From HyVt-477 sp965224605 (GTDB lineage Bacteria; Pseudomonadota; Gammaproteobacteria; Thiotrichales; Thiotrichaceae), in assembly GCA_965224605.1 (NCBI GenBank), contig CBDCZP010000008.1, positions 434,001 through 498,000 of the forward strand: a DNA stretch of 64,000 nucleotides, in the 5' to 3' direction. Both the position numbers and the translations under genes were made by a program. Of this stretch, positions 48,201 to 56,283 are shown piece by piece. The notes beneath the pieces were generated by a model that was given only the letters and a program-made list of their open reading frames with translations, did not search any database and had not been told where the DNA came from. The stretch's first letter is position 1. Every line of letters starts with the position of its first letter.

Positions 48201-48644
48201 CTTAATCATTTAGGACGCAAGATGTGGGAACATGCCTCTCAAAAAACAATCTTAGGTGAAATGGTTGAATTTACCGCTAAAGATATGCGAGCAGCGCGAG
48301 AAGAAATTCTTTCAAATGATGTGTTGTTCTCAGACCGAATCTATCCAGAGGGCTATTACAGAAAAGGGGGTGCCTCCTCTTCTTTGGTTGACTCAATTTT
48401 AAAGCTCTTATCAACACGAAGAAACAGCCAAGGTAAGCATTGGCTAAAAACATGGATATCACCGGATGATGTTTTAGATATCATGAAAACCAATGCTTTA
48501 GAAAACAACGTAACAACAAAGATGGTGCTTGACGTTTTCAATGATCTAGTCGCAATGGGTGGCTTTGAAAAGAACAACAATTGCATTCGTTTATCAGCAC
48601 AGCTATTAGCCGACTGGCTTATTAACAACCATTTGATTGATTAA
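45270..48644 (+). CDS. pseudo-RelA/SpoT homologue fused to a P-loop NTPase
   Basis: 1124 residues. About 1-185 resemble the helical hydrolase region of RelA (EYCGLWDERNALQDIAF against RelA NRLGISQMKWELEDLSF) but have no HD pair. About 230-345 align with the synthetase (NCYQLLGHLHTH, PPPSGYKAIHT), yet the ExQ motif of IEIQIRT is replaced (IYVRFIVR) and the RxK and YDLR motifs are lost. A TGS domain follows (about 356-425, VYTPTGDFRDLPLGST), then a zinc finger (CPIC at 574-577, FHRKDSKC) and an ACT domain (about 618-690). The C-terminal part is an NTPase: Walker A GPLKTGKTS (769-777), Walker B VLIIDEA (Asp867). Synthesis of (p)ppGpp looks impossible; ribosome or tRNA sensing that drives the NTPase is inferred. 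No clear ribosome site. The partner gene follows after 14 bases. Confidence 0.85.
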   Translation: MKYHYHQLKMESGFYLPSFPPHVKELVAILYNGDKTLTEAADQFTINKKERINLLPETINLLEEWEHLKNKRARKCEGSNKLVFFRDQLAQLIEPRAIPFLVFDYLSKWDPDGRISKWSKNFKSQTCQLPNLNKYSPVQLPTKTYQKYSGEYKNELEYTRFVAAACAEYCGLWDERNALQDIAFISDEYELAKKIVTQCQDPLIKKHSQKSLDQIKEILSSDKNANFISDIEWEWRHVASMRRKLGDIKPKYMNANLWRIGFVTVFCKTIENCYQLLGHLHTHESISSLNEQFNDFVGNPPPSGYKAIHTIVDVKENKSRNRIYVRFIVRNEHSLEIWRNILLKRGKRTRGIDEKKTIRVYTPTGDFRDLPLGSTVLDFTAHLQDKLVGKVDYATINNSKKLTLLDKLNDGDNVNLMIENEYKLLPEGWEKAISGKSKHIRKRLKYNLSIHFKHLAHQRLQKKLPQYKNLVADVRELVLQAVVDESNTTIFNANSLTHQEDFFDTKRWLIELGIKEEKENGTYQNYPFYSQVDQYKERVFIRSLKGWIDSTTRFPKADIINKKIRKNKFNISICPICNPTRHCDRVIKANDDNLVFHRKDSKCGQGGEIIETTLRATKGQYFVIEINGEINGERGILSQILNILHGVGVRVAEVVGMHLGLDWVVIRIEVGLVSSHMIAMIQNKIKLLEDVQRVLGPNDPKTPILENALPPRIDTHMKSAMVPAPFTCGSVVKHDHDFYNRFEELAELQRSFDYQTRSMFLGGRVFICGPLKTGKTSLAYKFLRSLNQLDHVVPLIVYYQAQYNDQWSDVEAKLVKGLKANIQEQYHSNREFFHGPKLKHASLEDLLEVSGNRTRSGKPIVSVLIIDEALIPFRHAHDAAAAGDLTELENIKQFSSVIHNKPGTLLVWVGPNAPVNALHIDLKNTLRACEEINVKPFSKQHTQELLHVSKLQWKYRINISRHITNHLWKITNGNPFWLNHLGRKMWEHASQKTILGEMVEFTAKDMRAAREEILSNDVLFSDRIYPEGYYRKGGASSSLVDSILKLLSTRRNSQGKHWLKTWISPDDVLDIMKTNALENNVTTKMVLDVFNDLVAMGGFEKNNNCIRLSAQLLADWLINNHLID

Positions 48645-48658
48645 ATAAGGACTCTATC

Positions 48659-50032
48659 ATGAACCCGTTATTCCCTTTTTTATATCAGCATCAAGTCAAC
48701 CAGCTCACTTATCTTCCGGAAAAAACGATTATTCAAGCAGGCCCCGGCATGGGGAAATCTGTCTTTATTGGAAGGGTACATGATGCCTTTCAGCAAGAAG
48801 GAAAAGCTGCTGTTTTTATTAGTAGCTCCAAGAATAATAGAAAAGAAGCTGCTAAAAACATCATTGATTGGTGTACCTCTGATAATGATTCAATTCTTTT
48901 GGTCGATAATCTTCATTTTGTCTATGATGATAAAATAGAGAATGAATTTAGAAATCTAAATAGTACGGAAGAAAGAATCGTAATTGTCACCTCATCCACT
49001 CCGTCACGGGCGAGTTTCTTAGGTAGTGGGCGATACGGACTTAATGAATATAAAGAAAAAGATAATCACCCTTCTCCATTCAACACTAAATTAAATGGCT
49101 CATTAGGTTTATCCCCTTTTGCTAGTATGTGGCTATCTCCCTGGGATGGACAATGGCAAAACCGAATAAAAGAAACCATACGTTCCGTGTTAAACAACCA
49201 TATGACTAATATTGAAAAGATGGTGGGGCAAGAAAAAATAAAGGACTTTTTAACAGAAGACATACAAACATATTGCATTGATAAAATATTGGATATTTCA
49301 GGTGGACATCCCATTTTACTACATCGAACTATTAATACTTTTGTTCGAGAATTAGTGAGTGAATATACGAATGAAGCAACCAATACAAATAACGCTTTCG
49401 TTAGTTCACTTTTTTCAGGAATCAGTACATCGTTAATGGAAAACTGTAGCCCCCGAATCTACAAAGCTCTTGAATGGGCTGAGTACCTGCTTCCTTATGA
49501 TGTATACCGAAGTACTCTAAATGAACTATTGAATCAGGAAGAACCTAGTAATGACTATGGCAAGAGAGTGCTACATCAAGCGGGAATTATTTGCGAAAAA
49601 ACAGACAAAAATGATTTCGTTTGTGAAATCATAAAAGAAATCACCAAAAATCGCTTATCAATGTTGAGCACATCTTCAGTGCCCCATCGTTCATTCAACA
49701 GCGAATGCAAGGTAATGCTCAAACCAAGATCAGCAGATAATCTTATCGGTAATATTGTTTGTAAGGCGGCTGGAATGGCCGATATAGTCATCGAATTATC
49801 GCCAACGGAATGGGACATCATCGTTGAACTTGAGAAAAAAGAGGGGAAGCTGGTTACCGTAAAAGAGTTAATTAAGACCTTGAATACCGACACAGAGGCT
49901 TCTATTCGATCGGCATTACAACGCCTTACGGGAAAATTAGCAAACGCCAAGCTACAAGCAGTGATCACTAATATTCCACGAAAAGGTTACAGCTACAATA
50001 CAACCATTGTATTAACACAGAATGAGCGCTAG
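48659..50032 (+). CDS. P-loop NTPase with C-terminal OmpR-type winged helix
   Basis: 457 residues. Near the N-terminus are Walker A QAGPGMGKS (about 26-34) and Walker B ILLVDN (Asp about 83), a STAND/AAA-like switch. A helical region follows (ISGGHPILLHRTIN resembles the sensor or lid part of STAND ATPases). The last 75 residues (LSPTEWDIIVELEKKEGKL to IPRKGYSY) match the Trans_reg_C winged helix, including the conserved RxxRKGYxY-like wing. It therefore probably binds DNA or RNA in an NTP-dependent way. AAGGA precedes the ATG, 14 bases after the pseudo-RelA gene, so the two form an operon. It lacks a receiver domain. Confidence 0.85.
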   Translation: MNPLFPFLYQHQVNQLTYLPEKTIIQAGPGMGKSVFIGRVHDAFQQEGKAAVFISSSKNNRKEAAKNIIDWCTSDNDSILLVDNLHFVYDDKIENEFRNLNSTEERIVIVTSSTPSRASFLGSGRYGLNEYKEKDNHPSPFNTKLNGSLGLSPFASMWLSPWDGQWQNRIKETIRSVLNNHMTNIEKMVGQEKIKDFLTEDIQTYCIDKILDISGGHPILLHRTINTFVRELVSEYTNEATNTNNAFVSSLFSGISTSLMENCSPRIYKALEWAEYLLPYDVYRSTLNELLNQEEPSNDYGKRVLHQAGIICEKTDKNDFVCEIIKEITKNRLSMLSTSSVPHRSFNSECKVMLKPRSADNLIGNIVCKAAGMADIVIELSPTEWDIIVELEKKEGKLVTVKELIKTLNTDTEASIRSALQRLTGKLANAKLQAVITNIPRKGYSYNTTIVLTQNER

Positions 50033-50073
50033 GAGCCAACTTATCCCAACGACGGACTCCTACCGCCAATCAA

Positions 50074-51438
50074 TCATCTACTAGCTATCCTCATGCCTCC
50101 TTGATAACGCTTTTTGACCTCTTGAGCTAACTGATGCACTGCCAGTGCATACATGCCGCTATGGTTATAGCGAGTAATCACATAAAAATTATGCCCGCCT
50201 AGCCAGATTTCATCTCCCGCATTAGTATTCATACGCAGAAAACGAACGGTGCTATCCATGTGTCCTTGGGGTCGCACGCCTTTGCTGGCGAGACGGCTGA
50301 GGCTATATTTTTTCTTATAACCAGAGCGCAATTTACGATGACTATTCCCTTTGATGATAGCTCTGACGGCAACAGGCCCACCTTTTCTCCAGCCATGTTT
50401 GCTGAAGTAATTGGCTACACTACCGATCGCATCGACTGGATCCCAAAGGTTACAGGAGCCATTGTTGTTGAAATCCACACCTAATGTTTTAAAGTTACTA
50501 GGCATGAACTGGCATAAACCTACAGCCCCGGCTGATGACCCCATTAAAGTAACAGGATTCAAACCTTCACTTTGAGCCATCAACAGGAATTTTTTGAGTT
50601 CATTGCGGAAAAACTTTTGCCGGCGTCCTCGATGAAACGCTTTAGTTGACAACGAATCTAGTACGCGAGTTTTACCTACATTACCACCATAGATCGTTTC
50701 AACGCCTAATATACCAACGATGTACTCCGGAGGAACACCATATTGCCGATGAGCTTTATTGAGTGTAGCTGCGTGCTCTCTCCAGAATCTAACGCCACCA
50801 CTAATATGCCTTGGTGTAATGAAATATCGACGATAGCGCGTCCATTTCCCCATTCTTCCGTGGCTGTTTCTTTTTTGCTTTTTGCGCGGCGCTTTGGTCC
50901 GAGAAACCCGTTTAAGATTTTGTGCTTGTGAAAATATTCTGTTCAAATAATAACTATCCATATTATTGGAACGAGACATACGTTTTATGAATGATCGAGC
51001 GGATGCATTCCTCGAAAAATCTCCCGTTAATGCGAACGGCTGATTCGTCTTCCATGCCACTTTTCTAACTTTAGGACTAGCACTCTTAGAATACTGTTTC
51101 CTGGAGCGGGTAACGTTTTTGTTGTTAAGAGCTAGTTGTTGTTGCTTCAATTTTAACAGCTGCTTCTTTTTCTCTGCATGTTGTCTGCGACGTTTTGCTA
51201 TCCAGACTTTTTTCTTGACTATGATATTAGCCTTATCCTCTTTTTCGAGTGCTTTCAGAGCCGCATTGATCATGATTTGATCTGCTTTACTCTGCTTTTC
51301 CATTTCCATTATTGAGGCTGATATTTTTGTGTTGGAAACAGGTGTGTTTTTTGCCGAATAATTAGTGCTACAACCCACTCCTCCTATTGCTAATGCAACG
51401 GGCAGAATAAAATAAAAAAATGAATCTATTTTCGCCAT
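50074..51438 (-). CDS. lytic murein transglycosylase B-type lipoprotein
   Basis: Cleaves the glycan strand of peptidoglycan in the periplasm. A lipobox (IGGVGC, Cys23) marks an outer-membrane lipoprotein. A long, very basic and Gln/Arg-rich linker (about 60-200) is unusual for the family and may bind the wall. The SLT_2 domain follows: PPEYIVGILGVETIYGG with the catalytic Glu, GSSAGAVGLCQFMPS and the late YNHSGMYALAVHQLAQ. An excellent AGGAG precedes the start. 454 residues against about 360 for MltB, because of the linker. It is convergent with the winged-helix gene. Confidence 0.9.
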   Translation of the reverse strand: MAKIDSFFYFILPVALAIGGVGCSTNYSAKNTPVSNTKISASIMEMEKQSKADQIMINAALKALEKEDKANIIVKKKVWIAKRRRQHAEKKKQLLKLKQQQLALNNKNVTRSRKQYSKSASPKVRKVAWKTNQPFALTGDFSRNASARSFIKRMSRSNNMDSYYLNRIFSQAQNLKRVSRTKAPRKKQKRNSHGRMGKWTRYRRYFITPRHISGGVRFWREHAATLNKAHRQYGVPPEYIVGILGVETIYGGNVGKTRVLDSLSTKAFHRGRRQKFFRNELKKFLLMAQSEGLNPVTLMGSSAGAVGLCQFMPSNFKTLGVDFNNNGSCNLWDPVDAIGSVANYFSKHGWRKGGPVAVRAIIKGNSHRKLRSGYKKKYSLSRLASKGVRPQGHMDSTVRFLRMNTNAGDEIWLGGHNFYVITRYNHSGMYALAVHQLAQEVKKRYQGGMRIASR

Positions 51439-51850
51439 TCTTAACTCCTAAATTATAATGATTAGAATTAAAAACAAAGGGATAACGACAAAAACCAATT
51501 TAAATATTTATTTTTATTAACGACTTAATATGACCCCCACATTCACGCATTGATTCACTGACACATATATCAGCTCACAAAGCTCATCACATTATTATGA
51601 TTTTTTGTCTAGAACTAGCCCATTTGCTCTAGGTTTTTAACCTCAAATTGGAGCATAAGATAGCTACTTCGCCACACTCCATATTCACACCCTATCAGCT
51701 GATTAGTATTTTACAAAGTATGTTATAAAAACCGCATATAAGGACTTGAATAGTAATTATACGATGCGTCAGACGAATGCTTGTTCCGCTTACTCAAACG
51801 CCCGTTTGGGTAAGCGGAACCGAAATTTCATTTCGAATGGGTTGGCTATA
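51439..51850. other. gene-free region between tgpA and mltB-like gene
   Basis: About 410 AT-rich bases between two minus-strand genes. It holds the mltB-like promoter region near 51440-51500 and a long hairpin at 51783-51820. I see no ORF or known RNA. Confidence 0.6.
51783..51820 (-). terminator. long hairpin after tgpA
   Basis: GTTCCGCTTAC pairs with GTAAGCGGAAC, and the inner CAAACG with CGTTTG across a short centre, giving a stem of about 17 bp with one or two mismatches. It begins 30 bases after the tgpA stop. There is no T-run, so it is a probable transcript end or an operator rather than a textbook terminator. A smaller CGAAAT-TTC-ATTTCG repeat lies next to it. Confidence 0.5.
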
Positions 51851-53956
51851 TCACCTATTCCTCGTTCTATTTTTTCGTCCTGTTTTTCGCATAGCTTTGA
51901 TCATTTTCTTTAAACGATCAATGTGTTCATGCGTCTTGCTTTGAGTATCAGGGTCATAGCAAAGTGCAGTATATAGTTCAGAAAAGCTCCTGATTTCTGT
52001 TGCTAATTCTGGTATCTGCGCCGAAGCCCGCTGGCTAAACTCAGCAGGCGATTGGGAAGGCGTTCTTTTGATACCTTGTTTTTCCAGTAAATCACAGAAA
52101 CTCCGGTAAAGTTGATGCTCAATAGCCTCATGTTTATGTTTTTTTGTGAGCCCTAAAAATAGAACCCAAAGCGTGATAATACTCAGGATGATAGCGCCAG
52201 CTATTAAGCCAATTTTTAGTAGCGAGATCTCTCCGAAAAGTCGTTTTATAAAGTGTGATTGTGCTTCTTGATCGTAGCCCAATACGAATTTCCGCCAAGA
52301 GTACTGGGTTGCATCTACTTGTTTTCTTAAACTACCCAACCATTGGTATTTAACAGATGACAATATCTGATCTTCTAAAAAACTACCTTCTTCACTGACT
52401 GCTGTTTGCAGGTTTTGTTCTACTCGTTCTGGCGCAACCATCGTCGTTGGATCAAAGCGGACCCAGCCTTGACCTTCAAGCCAAACTTCTGTCCAGGCAT
52501 GAGCATCGTATTGATGTACAGCCAAATAGTTGCTTTTCTCATTCCATTCACCGCCTTGGTATCCTGCGATGACACGAGCAGGAATTCCAGCCACGCGCAT
52601 CATATAAACAAAGCTCCCGGCATAATGTGCGCAAAAACCCTTTTTACTGCCGAGCAAGAAATGATCAATGCTGTTTCGGCTATTTAAAACCGGAGGTCGC
52701 AAGGTGTAATAAAAATCTTGTTTATAAAGATTTAATACCTTTTGAATATAATCTTCTTGAGAAACAGAGGACTCTAATAATCGTTTAGCCAACGCTCGAC
52801 TTTTTCGATTAGCTTCACTCTTGCCTACTTTTGGCAATTGTAAGGCAAGGCGTCGAATGGCTTGAGGCAAATCTATTTCACGTAAAGCTTGAGGAAAACT
52901 GATTAGCTTTAACAGCATCGGTTCCAGGATATTTTTTCGTGCCATGATATTAAAATCAGAGCTATAAATCGCATCTCCTTCAATCGCTACGACCGGTGAC
53001 AATGCAAACAGCCAGGGCTGTCCTGATTTTTCATAAATAACGTCATAAGCACGCCCATAACCTTTTTTCTGCAAACGCTTCCTAGCATCGTGTTCATAGC
53101 TACGTAATCGAGATTTGACGGTTTCGGGAGATGGATCATCAGCAAACTGCGTCCAGGTCTTGCCATCAAAATGCTGTAACACCAGCCCACGCCAATACAA
53201 TTCATTTTGCGGTGGACGCTCTCCTGAGAAAGTCACTCGAAAGGCTAACTCATCTGACTGACTTAAGCTGGCGATATCACCGGGTGTCATGCGATCGGTA
53301 ATGCCCGTTTTTGCATGACTACTGGGTAATGAAAAGCTCCACAACGGTGAGAAACGCGGCGCAAAAACAAACAAGGTAATCATTAACGGCAAACACATCA
53401 ACAGCATGGCACCTGCCAACTTTAAGTTCGGCGTAATGCCTTTGCTTTTGACTTGCTGGGCTTGTTGAATAGCAATCATCGCACCCGTTAATACAGTCAG
53501 GGAAAAAATACCATAGAGCGCAGAAAACATGGATTGGGAATATAAGAATTGCACCGCAACCAACAAATAACCGGTAAGAACAACCACCATTCCATCGCGT
53601 TGCTGAATAACCTCCAATGATTTATAGGCAAACCCCAGCATCAGTAACGAAGCCATCATATCTAGCGAAACGGTTGGCAAACCACTCGCTGCCAATGCTG
53701 CAAAACCTAAACCACCGATCATTAGTTTTACTATATTACCCGGCTGGGTGAGATGGCCTTGCATGACCCTAATACGCCAACCTGCTGAAAAAATAAGAAC
53801 GGGGATCAACCATAACGGCAGATGGAACATTAACGGCAGCATCACAACGATTTGTGCTGCTATTAACCACAGCATGCCCGCATAGGTTATTTGCTTACTG
53901 TGTGGAAAGCCCTTGCTAAACACGCTATCTGCTCTCCCTTTCGACATCCATGCCAT
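51851..53956 (-). CDS. tgpA: transglutaminase-domain membrane protein TgpA
   Basis: About six N-terminal membrane helices with a DUF3488 region (1-205) lead to a periplasmic transglutaminase core. The triad is visible: Cys in KKGFCAHYAGSFVYMMR, His in YDAHAWTEVW and Asp in WVRFDPTT. A further helix at about 585-610 precedes a DUF4129-like tail. At 701 residues the length is typical. It is the last gene of moxR-DUF58-tgpA, overlapping DUF58 by 32 bases. Substrate unknown in general; the operon is conserved in proteobacteria. Confidence 0.92.
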   Translation of the reverse strand: MAWMSKGRADSVFSKGFPHSKQITYAGMLWLIAAQIVVMLPLMFHLPLWLIPVLIFSAGWRIRVMQGHLTQPGNIVKLMIGGLGFAALAASGLPTVSLDMMASLLMLGFAYKSLEVIQQRDGMVVVLTGYLLVAVQFLYSQSMFSALYGIFSLTVLTGAMIAIQQAQQVKSKGITPNLKLAGAMLLMCLPLMITLFVFAPRFSPLWSFSLPSSHAKTGITDRMTPGDIASLSQSDELAFRVTFSGERPPQNELYWRGLVLQHFDGKTWTQFADDPSPETVKSRLRSYEHDARKRLQKKGYGRAYDVIYEKSGQPWLFALSPVVAIEGDAIYSSDFNIMARKNILEPMLLKLISFPQALREIDLPQAIRRLALQLPKVGKSEANRKSRALAKRLLESSVSQEDYIQKVLNLYKQDFYYTLRPPVLNSRNSIDHFLLGSKKGFCAHYAGSFVYMMRVAGIPARVIAGYQGGEWNEKSNYLAVHQYDAHAWTEVWLEGQGWVRFDPTTMVAPERVEQNLQTAVSEEGSFLEDQILSSVKYQWLGSLRKQVDATQYSWRKFVLGYDQEAQSHFIKRLFGEISLLKIGLIAGAIILSIITLWVLFLGLTKKHKHEAIEHQLYRSFCDLLEKQGIKRTPSQSPAEFSQRASAQIPELATEIRSFSELYTALCYDPDTQSKTHEHIDRLKKMIKAMRKTGRKNRTRNR

Positions 53957-55016
53957 ACAATGCTAAAGCCGTCAGACAAAGATTTTTATGGGCTTCGCCA
54001 CTATCAGGTTGAAGGGTGTTTGCTGGAAGTTTTAAGCCATACGTTAACTGTTCTTGATGACACTCCAGCACTCTTGCGCACAGATGTGAGAGCTTTGTTT
54101 CTACGCCCTGTATGTTCAATGTATCCCAGTTCAGCCATAAATCATTGCTGCCGTAATCAACAAAAGATTTGGTATAAACCTCTCCTGTTTTTGCATACGT
54201 CCCCCAATGAATATGTTTGGGCGAATCTCCGGGCTGATATTCGCGAATACCAGAGAAATCCGTCGAGCCATTGGCTATTTCTGTACCTTGTTCAGCTTGA
54301 TCATTATTATCATTGCTGTCTTGCTTGCCTGTAACGCTTTTTTGCAATAAAGGCGCAGGAAATACGATGCTTTGCATATCCAGCGCCGCGTAAGACCAAG
54401 AAACCATTAAGCCGACGGGATAACGAGTGAAAACACTCAATCTTGGAGGCTTAAACCAACCCCTTTGTGTTGTGCTATGAGATAGCTTAATACGTAAGCT
54501 ATGATTGCTGACTCTCTGTCTCTTTCCCTGTTGCTTTTGGTGTTCTTGGTGCTGCTCTTGGTTAAAACTGGCTTCGGCCATATCTTCATCTTTCCAACCG
54601 ATAAAAATAGCCGCTTTTTTTTGATCTGCTGGAACAGAAACTTGACACTCAAAAACAGCTTTTTCTCCGACAAAGCAAGGTGAGGATTGTATGGCTTTGA
54701 GAGTCAAACCAGAAAGATTTCGATAGGTGAAAAATATGCTCACCACAAGAAGCGCCAGCAGCCAAAAACTTAAGCCGTAAATCAACGCATTCTGAAAATT
54801 AATAGCCATTAAAAATAACAGCATCACGGTAAGTAATAACGCAATACTGGTCATCGTTGGGACAATAAAAATAGTTCGCAGCCCTAAGGTAATTTCAGCC
54901 ACATCGGGGAAACGGCGTTCTAGCCAACACTCTACGCGGTTGTGCTGTGCTTTGCTTCCCGGTGTTGATTCAGATTCAGCGGCAGAACTAGGCACTGACA
55001 CCTTCTCCAATCGCAT
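53925..55016 (-). CDS. DUF58 domain protein
   Basis: A 363-residue membrane-associated protein with two helices (about 58-92) and the DUF58 core, including TDFSGIREYQPGDSPKHIHWGTYAKTGE. The family resembles von Willebrand A proteins and works with MoxR ATPases, probably in assembly or maturation of membrane complexes. It overlaps moxR by 29 bases and tgpA by 32, so the three are translated together. Confidence 0.9.
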   Translation of the reverse strand: MRLEKVSVPSSAAESESTPGSKAQHNRVECWLERRFPDVAEITLGLRTIFIVPTMTSIALLLTVMLLFLMAINFQNALIYGLSFWLLALLVVSIFFTYRNLSGLTLKAIQSSPCFVGEKAVFECQVSVPADQKKAAIFIGWKDEDMAEASFNQEQHQEHQKQQGKRQRVSNHSLRIKLSHSTTQRGWFKPPRLSVFTRYPVGLMVSWSYAALDMQSIVFPAPLLQKSVTGKQDSNDNNDQAEQGTEIANGSTDFSGIREYQPGDSPKHIHWGTYAKTGEVYTKSFVDYGSNDLWLNWDTLNIQGVETKLSHLCARVLECHQEQLTYGLKLPANTLQPDSGEAHKNLCLTALALYGMDVERESR

Positions 55017-55926
55017 CTACTGAATGCAAAATGTGTCGTGCTAACTGATCCCCCTGGGTTTCTTTCTTGCCAACAATCCGATGCCCGACTACCGCTACAA
55101 AAACAGCTTGCACATCTTCGGGTAGCACATGTCCACGACCTTGCAACAGCGCCCAACATTTAGCACTTTGCATTAACGCGATGGCTCCACGAGGGGATAA
55201 ACCCAAATGGCATAAATCATTTTCCCGGGTCTGGGCGATCAGCCGTTGAACGTAATCCAGCAACGCTTCAGATACTTTCACTTGTGGAACGAGACGCTGA
55301 ATTTTTAACAAACTTTCCTGGTTTAGCACTTGAGCCACCTGGTCTAATGCAGAGCGTCCTTTTTGCCCTTGCAAAATTTGCCTCTCTACCATTTGATTCG
55401 GATAACCCAAAGAAATTCTTATCATAAACCGATCAAGCTGAGATTCTGGCAAAGGAAATGTGCCGGACTGACTTTGCGGGTTTTGTGTCGCAATGACAAA
55501 AAAAGGCTTGGGTAACGGGTAGGTTTGTCCATCCACACTGACCTGACCTTCCTCCATTGCCTCTAACAAAGCACTTTGCGCCTTAGGAGTAGCACGATTA
55601 AGTTCATCTGCCAAAAATACCGAGCTAAATACAGGGCCTTTATGGAAACTAAATGAAGCGGACTTGGGATCAAAAACCGAAGCACCGATAAGGTCTGCCG
55701 GCAACAAGTCACTGGTGAATTGTACGCGATTATAGTCTAATCCAAGTACTGTAGATAAGGCATGTGCCAGTGTGGTTTTCCCCATGCCGGGTAAATCTTC
55801 AACTAGCAAATGACCATTTGCTAGTACACAGGTAAGCGCTAAACGCACTTGTTGCTCTTTGCCAAGAATGACCTGATTAATTTCTTTAAGACTGGTTTTA
55901 ATTTCTTGTAGCAGAGGGGAGTTCAA
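54988..55926 (-). CDS. MoxR-family AAA+ ATPase
   Basis: A 312-residue chaperone-like ATPase. Walker A is EDLPGMGKTT (43-52), Walker B VFLADELNRA, followed by IATQNPQSQSGTFPLPESQLDRF containing sensor 1 and the arginine finger region. The LSPRGAIALMQSAKCWALLQGR segment is sensor 2. It heads the moxR-DUF58-tgpA operon. Confidence 0.93.
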   Translation of the reverse strand: MNSPLLQEIKTSLKEINQVILGKEQQVRLALTCVLANGHLLVEDLPGMGKTTLAHALSTVLGLDYNRVQFTSDLLPADLIGASVFDPKSASFSFHKGPVFSSVFLADELNRATPKAQSALLEAMEEGQVSVDGQTYPLPKPFFVIATQNPQSQSGTFPLPESQLDRFMIRISLGYPNQMVERQILQGQKGRSALDQVAQVLNQESLLKIQRLVPQVKVSEALLDYVQRLIAQTRENDLCHLGLSPRGAIALMQSAKCWALLQGRGHVLPEDVQAVFVAVVGHRIVGKKETQGDQLARHILHSVDAIGEGVSA

Positions 55927-56283
55927 GATAGTTCGCCTTTTATTAATTGTTATTTTTAGGCTCTGTAGCTTACCTCTGTTTAATTCAAGTGGCTCTTGTT
56001 ATCAGATAAAACGAATGTTTTGCACAAAAACAAGCGGGTTATTATCAATGACCAGCCAAACATCAGTCTACATCTTGTGCAGTACGGATTGGACATAGAA
56101 CCAAAAAACTAAGAATTGTTTTTAATTTCTCACCAATATAGACTATTATTACCGATAGATAGTGAATATTGTTTGTGTGATTTCTTGGAATGTCTAACTT
56201 ATCTACATTGATTGTTATCAACAATAAGTTTAGTACCTAAAAAGAATACCAGCAGCCACAACCCCTATTTTTCGAGTGTTCTC
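55927..56283. other. divergent gene-free region moxR / M28 peptidase
   Basis: About 357 bases that must hold promoters for both directions. A perfect inverted repeat ATTGTT-ATC-AACAAT lies at 56211-56225, about 58 bases before the peptidase ATG, and could be an operator. No ORF or known RNA is seen. Confidence 0.5.

Noticed and set aside
56212..56283. Longer TTG start for the M28 peptidase
   Set aside because: The TTG lies in a palindrome and has no ribosome site; the ATG at 56284 places the membrane helix near the N-terminus.
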